From: UBA2256 sp964453055
Lineage (GTDB): Bacteria; Spirochaetota; Spirochaetia; Treponematales; Rectinemataceae
Reading direction: 5' to 3'
Assembly (NCBI GenBank): GCA_964453055.1
Contig: CAYVOD010000067.1
Span: 1-9,250 of the forward strand
DNA length: 9,250 bases
The position numbers and the translations under genes are program-made. The notes under the pieces were generated by a model, which worked only from the letters and a program-made list of their open reading frames with translations, had not been told where the DNA came from and did not search any database. This document shows, piece by piece, positions 1 to 7,885 of the stretch (the stretch's first letter is position 1; every line of letters starts with the position of its first letter).

Positions 1-60
1 TTTTAATCGTGTTTTGCTCGGCCATTTTATACGGCTACTATATGACTATGGCCGGTCAGT

Positions 61-87
61 ATCAATCGGCGCCGGCATCAATCGGCG
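61..87. repeat. 11-bp direct repeat, 16-bp period
   Basis: ATCAATCGGCG occurs at 61-71 and again, identically, at 77-87, with CCGGC between the copies. The first copy runs into the palindrome CGGCGCCG. Two sites at a 16-bp period could be a tandem operator or just a small duplication. No protein can be named. Confidence 0.4.
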
Positions 88-133
88 ATGAGGCGGGCCC
101 TGATGATAAGGGTAAGTGGAAGGCTAGGCGAGG

Positions 134-163
134 AAAAAGCCGCCGGCTTGCGTGCCGGCTTAT
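134..163 (-). terminator. Candidate intrinsic terminator, leftward reading
   Basis: GCCGGC at 142-147 and GCCGGC at 154-159 form a 6-bp all-GC stem with a 6-nt loop. Read on the minus strand, the outer AAGCC/GGCTT pairs extend the stem with a 3-nt bulge, and a run of five T follows (complement of 134-138). That is the shape of a rho-independent terminator for a leftward transcript. Read rightward, the stem is followed only by TTATAT, a weaker tract. It could serve a plus-strand gene left of the window, or a small minus-strand RNA. Confidence 0.4.
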
Positions 164-170
164 ATGCCTG

Positions 171-191
171 ACTATGTGCCGAACACATAGT
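171..191. repeat. Perfect 8-bp inverted repeat, 5-nt loop
   Basis: ACTATGTG at 171-178 is the exact reverse complement of CACATAGT at 184-191, with CCGAA between (TTCGG on the minus strand). It lies 11 bp from the GC hairpin at 142-159. As RNA it would make a compact stem-loop; as DNA it could be an operator half-site pair about 75 bp upstream of the proposed glmS -35 element. Confidence 0.5.
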
Positions 192-242
192 GCGTTTGCT
201 TCGGTTTTCTGAACTTCTTCGCCATGTCCTACTGTTTGGTAC

Positions 243-270
243 TTGCGTTGCGCCATGTTTCGAGTATGAT
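243..270 (+). promoter_or_regulatory. Candidate sigma70-type promoter for glmS
   Basis: TTGCGT at 243-248 and TATGAT at 265-270 are separated by 16 bp. The -10 box matches TATAAT at five of six positions; the -35 is weak (TTG only). Transcription would start near 277, leaving a leader of about 70 nt before glmS. This is the best pair found upstream of the gene, but it rests on sequence match alone. Confidence 0.35.
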
Positions 271-279
271 ATTTCAGAT

Positions 280-308
280 TGCCCGGATTTTGTTTTCGAG
301 GCCGGGCA
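280..308 (+). other. Hairpin in glmS leader
   Basis: TGCCCGG at 280-286 pairs perfectly with CCGGGCA at 302-308 around a 15-nt A/T-rich loop. It falls within the proposed glmS 5' untranslated region, about 25 bp before the ribosome binding site. No U-run follows, so it is not a terminator. It does not resemble the glmS ribozyme core. Confidence 0.35.
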
Positions 309-347
309 CCAAAGTATCCAATCCTGTCCCGCTGGGAGGCTTTTTTC

Positions 348-2183
<1,836 letters not shown>

Positions 2184-2245
2184 GCAACCCCATCGTTACG
2201 CGGGACATGGCCTTAGTCTCTTAGGCGAAGCCTGCGAAATCGTGC

Positions 2246-2274
2246 TTGTTGGGAATTACCCTTGGGTTTATACT
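2246..2274 (+). promoter_or_regulatory. Sigma70-like promoter of the liv operon
   Basis: TTGTTG at 2246-2251 and TATACT at 2269-2274 are separated by exactly 17 bp. The -10 matches consensus at five of six positions. The predicted start is near 2281, giving a leader of about 30 nt and room for the AGGAGG before livJ. The -10 box lies in the centre of an inverted repeat, which suggests repression at this promoter. Confidence 0.6.
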
Positions 2275-2282
2275 ACCCAAGG
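2260..2282. promoter_or_regulatory. Inverted repeat centred on the livJ -10 box (candidate operator)
   Basis: CCTTGGGT at 2260-2267 and ACCCAAGG at 2275-2282 are perfect reverse complements separated by TTATACT. The seven-base spacer contains the -10 hexamer, so a dimeric regulator bound here would cover the promoter. No T-run follows, so it does not look like a terminator. The regulator is not encoded in the window and I cannot assign a family. Confidence 0.5.
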
Positions 2283-2310
2283 TTGATCATTGAATGCTTC
2301 AGGAGGAGCT

Positions 2311-3465
2311 ATGAAAAGGACATTGATGGCTGCCGCGATCGTTCTCGCGATCGTCCTGCTCGGCTGCGCGGGAGGCGGCAAGGGCGATACGATCAAGGTG
2401 GGTTGGTTCGGGGCGCTTACCGGAGACCAAGCGGTCTGGGGCGAGAACGAGTTCAATACCGTCAAGATGCTGTTCGAGGAATACAACAACGCCGGCGGTA
2501 TCGAAGTCGGCGGCAAGAAGTACAAGCTTGAAGCCATAGGCTACGACAACAAGGGTGACGCTCAGGAAGCGGTCAACGTAGTAAAGCGGCTGACCGGACA
2601 GGACAAGGTTGTCGCGATCCTGGGCCCGAACGCGTCGGGCAATGCCATTCCCATAGCGCCGGTGCTCGAGCAGGCCAAGGTGCCGGACATCGCCACAGTA
2701 GCCACCAACCCCAAAGTCACGGTGCTCGACGGAAAGGTAAAGCCGTACAACTTCAGGGTATGCTTCATCGATCCCTACCAGGGAGCTGTCGCGGCGGGCT
2801 ATGCCTTCGACAAGTTGGGCGCCACCAAAGCGGCGATCCTCTACGACGTGTCCGACGATTACAGCCAGGGGCTGCGCGAATTCTTCAAGATCAATTTCGA
2901 GAAGAAGGGCGGCACCATCGTGGCCGATGAATCGTTCAACGCGGGCGACGTGGATTTCAGGCCTCAGCTTTCCAAGATCAAGGCTGCCAATCCCGATATC
3001 ATCTTCATGCCTTACTTCTTCAAGGAAGTCGCCCTGTCGGCAAACCAGGCCAGGGAGCTCGGCATAACCCAGGTATTGATGGGCGGCGACGGCTGGCCCT
3101 CTGAGCAGCTGATCTCCATGGGCGGCGCCGCCGTCGAGGGCTGCTATTTCGTTAACCATCTGGACTACGCCGATCCCGCCGTCCAGGACTACAAAGCCCG
3201 CTACCTGGCCAAATACGGCAAGGAGACAGAGCTTAACGGGTACCTGGTGCACGACGCCGTCCTGGTGCTCGTCGCAGCCTTGCAGAAGGCAGGCAAAGTC
3301 AACGGCGAAGCCGTGGCCAAGGCGCTTGAGGGCATCGAAGTCCAGGGAATAACGGGCAATATCAAGATCAGCCCCGAAACCCACAACCCCGAAGGCAAGG
3401 ACGCGGCCATTCTCAAGATCGTGAACGGCCAGTACGTGTTCCAGGAAAAATACGCGGCGCAATAA
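2311..3465 (+). CDS. livJ: Branched-chain amino acid ABC transporter, substrate-binding lipoprotein
   Basis: This is the periplasmic-type binding protein that captures the substrate and delivers it to LivHM. The 384-residue product starts with a lipoprotein signal peptide: MKR, a hydrophobic stretch and lipobox LLGC with Cys19 as the lipidated residue. The mature part is a type I periplasmic-binding fold of the Peripla_BP_6 group: GALTGDQAVWGE (34-45), VAILGPNASGNA (101-112), YDVSDDYSQG (178-187), PDIIFMPYF (228-236) and GGDGW (258-262). The ATG at 2311 is preceded by AGGAGG (2301-2306); a TTG at 2290 would add seven residues before the signal and is unlikely. It is the first gene of the liv operon, with its own promoter upstream and a strong hairpin after it. 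Leucine, isoleucine or valine are the usual ligands, but members of this family also bind amides, urea or aromatic compounds, so the exact ligand is not proven. Confidence 0.93.
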   Translation: MKRTLMAAAIVLAIVLLGCAGGGKGDTIKVGWFGALTGDQAVWGENEFNTVKMLFEEYNNAGGIEVGGKKYKLEAIGYDNKGDAQEAVNVVKRLTGQDKVVAILGPNASGNAIPIAPVLEQAKVPDIATVATNPKVTVLDGKVKPYNFRVCFIDPYQGAVAAGYAFDKLGATKAAILYDVSDDYSQGLREFFKINFEKKGGTIVADESFNAGDVDFRPQLSKIKAANPDIIFMPYFFKEVALSANQARELGITQVLMGGDGWPSEQLISMGGAAVEGCYFVNHLDYADPAVQDYKARYLAKYGKETELNGYLVHDAVLVLVAALQKAGKVNGEAVAKALEGIEVQGITGNIKISPETHNPEGKDAAILKIVNGQYVFQEKYAAQ

Positions 3466-3483
3466 CATTCGACGCGATAGCAT

Positions 3484-3527
3484 GACGCGCGGCGCCGGGC
3501 TTAAGAGCCCGGCGCCGCGGCGTCTTT
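3484..3527 (+). terminator. Strong hairpin between livJ and livH
   Basis: The 13-bp perfect stem GCGGCGCCGGGCT (3489-3501) with AGCCCGGCGCCGC (3506-3518) closes on a TAAG loop. Beyond a single bulged G (3519), GACGC (3484-3488) pairs with GCGTC (3520-3524), giving 18 bp in all. Only three T follow, so it is probably a partial terminator or an mRNA stabiliser that protects the livJ message, rather than a full stop. Such elements commonly raise binding protein over permease. It is the only sizeable gap inside the operon. Confidence 0.7.
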
Positions 3528-3555
3528 CCCATCCTATGTCAGAAAAGGACCGGCC

Positions 3556-4434
3556 ATGATTCAGTTCCTGCAGCAGATGATAAACGGACTATCGATAGGA
3601 TCCGTGTACGCGCTGATGGCCGTCGGCTATTCGCTGGTCTATTCCATAATGAATTTTTCCAACTTCGCCCACGGCGGGGTAATCATGCTGGGCGCGTATT
3701 TCGGCTTTTTCGCCCTCACGCTATTAAAGCTGCCGTTTATTCTCGCCTTTATCCTCGCCTGCGCCGGGACGACGTTATTGGCGATACTCGTCGAGCGGAT
3801 CGCCTACAAGCCCTTGAGAGAGCGCAGCGCGCCCTTCCTCTATTTTATTATTTCGGCCATGGGCGCCTCGATTCTCCTGGAGAACATAGTCATCGCCACC
3901 ATCGGCCCGACCTTCCGGACTTACCCCGCGGTTATTCCCAGGACTCCGATCCAGCTGGGAGCTTTGGCTGTCGGTCGCCTGGATCTTATCATGTTCTTGA
4001 TATCAGCGTTTTGCCTTACCGGACTTATCCTCTTTATCGAAAAGACAAAAATGGGCAAGGCTATTCAGGCCGCTGCCTACAATATAAAAGCCTGCGCCCT
4101 CATGGGCGTGAATACCGACAGGATCATCCTCATAGTGTTCGGGCTCGGCGGTTTCCTAGCCGGGGTGGCGGGCGTGTTTTTCGGAATGAAGTACACTGTA
4201 TACCCCCAGATCGGCAATATAACGACAAAATCCTTTATCGCAGCGGTTTTCGGGGGGCTGGGGAGCCTTCCCGGCGCGGTGCTGGGTTCCGTGCTCCTGG
4301 GAACGATCGAAACCTTGGTGGCCGGGTATCTCTCGTCCCAGTTCCGCGACTTGATCGCGTTCGTGATCCTCATCGGCGTCCTCATATTCAGGCCCTCGGG
4401 CATAATGGGGAAGAATACGGTGGACAAGGCCTAA
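3556..4434 (+). CDS. livH: Branched-chain amino acid ABC transporter, permease LivH
   Basis: LivH is one of the two inner-membrane permease subunits that form the translocation path with LivM. The 292-residue protein is hydrophobic throughout, with multiple membrane segments, and matches the family length (about 290-308). Family hallmarks are NGLSIGSVYALMAVGYSLVY (10-29), NFSNFAHGGVIMLGAY (33-48), the cytoplasmic coupling region KTKMGKAIQAAAYN (163-176) through ALMGVNTDRI (181-190), and VFGGLGSLPGAVLGS (231-245). AAAAGGA at 3543-3549 lies 6 nt before the ATG. It follows the intercistronic hairpin and is 13 bp from livM. No oddities were seen. Confidence 0.95.
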   Translation: MIQFLQQMINGLSIGSVYALMAVGYSLVYSIMNFSNFAHGGVIMLGAYFGFFALTLLKLPFILAFILACAGTTLLAILVERIAYKPLRERSAPFLYFIISAMGASILLENIVIATIGPTFRTYPAVIPRTPIQLGALAVGRLDLIMFLISAFCLTGLILFIEKTKMGKAIQAAAYNIKACALMGVNTDRIILIVFGLGGFLAGVAGVFFGMKYTVYPQIGNITTKSFIAAVFGGLGSLPGAVLGSVLLGTIETLVAGYLSSQFRDLIAFVILIGVLIFRPSGIMGKNTVDKA

Positions 4435-4447
4435 AGCGGGGGTAGGG

Positions 4448-5383
4448 ATGGATTGGTTTTATATCCAGGGAATATTGATGCTCGCCGGGATCAACCTGAT
4501 CGCGGTGCTGGGCTTGAGCCTTCTCACCGGCTTCACGGGGCTTTTTTCCTTCGGCCACGCCGGTTTCATGGCTATCGGGGCGTATCTGGGAGCGCTCATG
4601 ACCGTGTCGCCGACCACGAGCCCGGCAGGGCTGGGACTTCCTTTCGCGGTGGGCGTTTTGGCAGGCGGCGCGGGCGCGGGAATCGTGAGCTATTTCATCG
4701 GCCGCATAACGCTCAACTTGAAGGGGGATTATTTCTGCATAGCCACCCTGGGGTTCGGCGAAGCGATCAGGCTGATCCTCAACAACGTCCAGCTTTTCGG
4801 CGGTTCCCGCGGCTGGCCGGGGGTTCCCTACAAATCGACCCTGCCGGCCATCATCATAGTAGATATCCTGGCGATAATCTTCCTGGCCAACCTAGTGCGC
4901 TCCCGGCACGGAAGGAACATGATCGCGGTGCGGGAGGAGGAATTGGCCGCCCAGATCGCGGGCATCGATGTCTTCAAGTACAAGATGATCGCCCTGGTGG
5001 TGAGCGCCGTGTACGCGGGCGTCGCCGGGGTTTTCTTCGGCCACTACATGACCTTCATCCAACCCAAGATGTTCTCCATGACCAAGTCCACCGAACTGAC
5101 GATCATAGTTATTTTCGGAGGCCTGGGCTCCATTTCGGGATCGGTGCTGGGAGCCCTCCTGCTTACCGCTCTGCCGGAGATCCTGCGGGCTTTCGAGATA
5201 TGGAGGCTGGTGTTTTACGGGGCGGCGGTGATTCTCATAATGATTTCGAGGCCGAAAGGCCTAATGGGCGGCATGGAGCTGACGCCCGCCGGCATACGCA
5301 AGGTCCGAAGCGAGCGAAAGGCCCGCGTCGAGGCCCTTAAAGAAAGCAAAAACTCGCAAAACGGGGAGGTCGGCGTTGGCTGA
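4448..5383 (+). CDS. livM: Branched-chain amino acid ABC transporter, permease LivM
   Basis: LivM is the second membrane subunit and pairs with LivH. The 311-residue protein has the family pattern: GLSLLTGFTGLFSFGHAGFM (22-41), LNLKGDYFCIATLGFGEAIR (89-108), FGGSRGWPGVP (117-127), the coupling loop AVREEELAAQIAGID (160-174), IFGGLGSISGSVLGA (222-236) and the end-of-membrane RPKGLMGG (268-275). After that comes a polar, charged cytoplasmic tail of about 36 residues (276-311), rich in Lys, Arg and Glu, longer than needed for transport and of unknown role. A G-rich stretch just before 4448 serves as ribosome binding site. Its last codons overlap livG by 8 bp, so translation is probably coupled. 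Confidence 0.95.
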   Translation: MDWFYIQGILMLAGINLIAVLGLSLLTGFTGLFSFGHAGFMAIGAYLGALMTVSPTTSPAGLGLPFAVGVLAGGAGAGIVSYFIGRITLNLKGDYFCIATLGFGEAIRLILNNVQLFGGSRGWPGVPYKSTLPAIIIVDILAIIFLANLVRSRHGRNMIAVREEELAAQIAGIDVFKYKMIALVVSAVYAGVAGVFFGHYMTFIQPKMFSMTKSTELTIIVIFGGLGSISGSVLGALLLTALPEILRAFEIWRLVFYGAAVILIMISRPKGLMGGMELTPAGIRKVRSERKARVEALKESKNSQNGEVGVG

Positions 5384-6149
5384 TATATTGGAGATTAGCC
5401 GGCTGACCAAACGTTTCGGCGGGCTGGCGGCGGTAAACGATGTGAGTTTTTCCATACCCGAGGGGGGTATCTTCGGGCTCATCGGCCCGAACGGCGCCGG
5501 GAAAACCACTATTTTCAACTTGATCACCGGGGTCTATTCACTGACCGAAGGCGATGTGCGATTCCGGGGCAAGAGCGTCGTCGGCCTGGCTCCCTTTAAA
5601 ATCGCCGACTTGGGCATCACTAGGACCTTCCAGAACATCAGGCTTTTCAAGAACCTGACGGTCTTCGAAAATGTCCTGACCGCCTGCCACCTGGGCGCCA
5701 GCTACAGCATCCTCGATTCGGTGCTAAGGCTGCCCAAGTTCAGGAAAGAAGAAAAAACCTTGATCGAAAAGGCCGAGATGCTTTTATCGATCATGGGGCT
5801 GACCGAGCGCAGGGATCTGGTGGCCAACAATCTACCCTACGGCATGCAGCGGCGCCTGGAAATAGTCCGCGCCCTCGCGCTGGATCCTAAGCTCCTGCTG
5901 CTGGACGAGCCGGCGGCGGGGATGAATCCCGACGAGACCGAGCAGCTGATGAAGCTCATTTCCCGCATACGGGACGAATTCAAGCTCACAGTGCTCGTGA
6001 TCGAACATCATATGGATCTCATCATGGGCATTTGCGAGCGGATCGTCGTGCTCAATTTCGGCATCAAGCTGGCCGAAGGCTGCCCGGACGATATTTCGAA
6101 GGACCCTAAGGTTATCGAGGCCTATCTAGGCGCCACGGAGGAGGTCTAG
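5376..6149 (+). CDS. livG: Branched-chain amino acid ABC transporter, ATP-binding LivG
   Basis: LivG is one of the two cytosolic ATPases powering LivHM. The 257-residue product has Walker A GPNGAGKT (37-44), Q-loop Gln86 in TFQN, a signature LPYGMQRR (153-160) of the LivG kind rather than LSGGQ, Walker B LLLLDEP (173-179) and H-loop His211. The C-terminal VIEAYLG (247-252 region) is the usual LivG tail of the BCA_ABC_TP_C type. The start is TTG at 5376, overlapping the livM stop; GGGGAGG at 5363-5369, six bases upstream, supports it. The next in-frame candidate start would trim the N-terminal strand that normally precedes the A-loop. livF begins one base after the stop. Confidence 0.95.
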   Translation: MADILEISRLTKRFGGLAAVNDVSFSIPEGGIFGLIGPNGAGKTTIFNLITGVYSLTEGDVRFRGKSVVGLAPFKIADLGITRTFQNIRLFKNLTVFENVLTACHLGASYSILDSVLRLPKFRKEEKTLIEKAEMLLSIMGLTERRDLVANNLPYGMQRRLEIVRALALDPKLLLLDEPAAGMNPDETEQLMKLISRIRDEFKLTVLVIEHHMDLIMGICERIVVLNFGIKLAEGCPDDISKDPKVIEAYLGATEEV

Positions 6150-6150
6150 C

Positions 6151-6873
<723 letters not shown>

Positions 6874-6874
6874 T

Positions 6875-7279
6875 CTAGAAAATTCCCAACAGAGAGAAGC
6901 CCGCTACAATCGCCGCGGCCATTAGAATGATTGTAACCCTGCCCGACCAGCGATGGATCTTTTTCAATCCGGCGATTTTCGCCTTGTCCTTCGTTTGGAA
7001 CATGGCGAAACCGAGGGCGGGGGTGCTTGCGATAAGAATCAGGGCAGCGGCGCCGTAAAAGGCGTGGCTCACCCTGAAGTGAGGTCCGCCCGATGCCCGG
7101 ACCGAAATGTATATGATGACGACCGCCGATATCGCCATTATGGTAGCTGCGATGTTAAGTCCCTTGTGGGTTTTTAGCCACCATTTTTTCTTTTTGCAGA
7201 ACCTGGAAACGACGATGCCCGACGCCATGGCGAGGAAGGCCGCGCTCATGAGTCCCAGATGGAAGTAGACAGGGATCAA
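6875..7279 (-). CDS. Cytochrome b561-like four-helix membrane protein
   Basis: The 134-residue protein has four predicted membrane helices (about 4-24, 40-60, 72-93, 110-132). Its histidines match the cytochrome b561 core: His7, His38, His72 and His109 sit near the starts of helices 1-4. Helices 1 and 3 run one way and 2 and 4 the other, so His7/His72 and His38/His109 would each hold one heme b on opposite membrane faces. The loops FCKKKKWWLK (27-36) and KDKAKIAGLKK (98-108) are positive and so cytoplasmic, placing His7/His72 on the outside. The start is TTG at 7279, overlapping the TGA of the DOMON gene; the ATG at 7249 is rejected because it would remove His7. It likely accepts or passes electrons to the DOMON partner. 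Donor and acceptor (quinol, ascorbate-like reductant, metal) are unknown. A DUF420-like or other small heme membrane family is an alternative label. Confidence 0.75.
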   Translation of the reverse strand: MIPVYFHLGLMSAAFLAMASGIVVSRFCKKKKWWLKTHKGLNIAATIMAISAVVIIYISVRASGGPHFRVSHAFYGAAALILIASTPALGFAMFQTKDKAKIAGLKKIHRWSGRVTIILMAAAIVAGFSLLGIF

Positions 7280-7833
7280 TTCGAGCCCCCCATGTCGAGG
7301 GTCGCGCCGCCTGCCCTGCTGTGCTTGGCGTTGAAGCCCATGCTTTGGGAATAAGCCCAGATTATTTTAAGGGCGCCCTTCGCGGGAATCGGTTTATCAT
7401 ACTTGTCCCCGGTAACGAGATCCCTGGAAAATTCAAACACCACCCTGTTGCCTGTGCGAAGCCCCGCGAAGCTAAGGATGGAATCTTTCCCGCCCTGGTC
7501 GACGTCGGCAGGATGGGGGCCGAACATGCCTGTGGACCAGGCATCCACCGCCTTAACACTGCCCGAAGTTTCCACAAAGCCGAAGACCATGTCGGAGTTG
7601 GCCATGATTTTTGTAGGCTCGAAGCCGATGGAAACCCAGCCTTTCGCTTCCGAGTCTATGGCCATGAAAATCCTCTCTCCGACAATCCGCCATAGGAGCT
7701 TGAAACCGCCCTTGTCGAAACTCTCTTCCCGGGCATACTCCCCTGTAAGTATTTTCCCGTCCACGTCGACCGCGTTAACCGCCGAGAGCGCCATGCCGAG
7801 GAGCAAAAACGTCGTCGCCAGCTTTCTATTCAT
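7276..7833 (-). CDS. Exported DOMON-domain protein, probable heme b binding
   Basis: The 185-residue protein has a signal peptide: MNRK, a hydrophobic core and likely cleavage after AVNA (18-21). The rest is one DOMON domain, a beta-sandwich that binds heme or sugar outside the cytoplasm. Visible family motifs are ERIFMAIDSEAKGWVSIGF (53-71), MANSDMVFGF (77-86), WSTGMFGPHPADVDQGGKDS (99-118), FEFSRDLVTGD (133-143) and IIWAYSQS (157-164) followed by KHSRAG (170-175). By comparison with cellobiose dehydrogenase cytochrome domains, Met77 and His171 are the likely axial heme ligands (inference). It overlaps the b561-like gene by the TTGA junction, so the two are translationally coupled and probably form one complex like the fused CYBDOM proteins. 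No Shine-Dalgarno is visible before the ATG at 7833, and the M20 gene ends 52 bp upstream. No lipobox or membrane anchor follows. Confidence 0.8.
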   Translation of the reverse strand: MNRKLATTFLLLGMALSAVNAVDVDGKILTGEYAREESFDKGGFKLLWRIVGERIFMAIDSEAKGWVSIGFEPTKIMANSDMVFGFVETSGSVKAVDAWSTGMFGPHPADVDQGGKDSILSFAGLRTGNRVVFEFSRDLVTGDKYDKPIPAKGALKIIWAYSQSMGFNAKHSRAGGATLDMGGSN

Positions 7834-7885
7834 GGTGGAAATTTAATGCAACTTGCTCGCCGGCGCAAGGCTGGAGTTTTCTCGC

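Larger units (their letters stand above)
1..347. other. Gene-poor region upstream of glmS
   Basis: No open frame here has a convincing ribosome binding site, composition or recognisable protein. The two short frames that cross it (9-212 plus, 62-358 minus) look like chance. What it does hold is structure: an 11-bp direct repeat with 16-bp period (61-71 and 77-87), a GCCGGC hairpin flanked by an A-run (134-163), a perfect 8-bp inverted repeat (171-191), a promoter-like pair (243-270) and a leader hairpin (280-308). The gene to the left of the window is not visible, so some of this may be its downstream region. Confidence 0.6.

Noticed and set aside
100..135. CTGATGA (100-106) followed by GAAA, suggestive of a hammerhead ribozyme
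   Set aside because: The bases between them do not fold into a stem II and no suitable stems I and III are present.
279..347. Upstream in-frame ATG extending glmS by 23 residues
   Set aside because: It would bury the catalytic N-terminal cysteine; the ATG at 348 has GGGAGG well placed and gives MCGIIGYSG.
150..347. glmS ribozyme (glucosamine-6-phosphate riboswitch)
   Set aside because: The conserved AGCGCC-type core and its pseudoknot partners are not present in the leader.
2221..2235. AGGC-GAA-GCCT hairpin after glmS as its terminator
   Set aside because: The stem is only four base pairs and no T-run follows.
2299..3483. 394-residue open frame antisense to the whole of livJ
   Set aside because: It mirrors a GC-rich gene with strong codon bias, has no recognisable domain, and the sense frame is a clear lipoprotein with its own promoter and ribosome binding site.
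4453..5340. 295-residue frame overlapping livM on the same strand
   Set aside because: The product is rich in Arg, Gly and His with no fold-like pattern, while the livM frame is a textbook permease.
7852..7869. CTTGC/GCAAG hairpin between the M20 and DOMON genes
   Set aside because: It has a five-pair stem with an 8-nt loop and no T-run directly after it on the minus strand; too weak to call a terminator.
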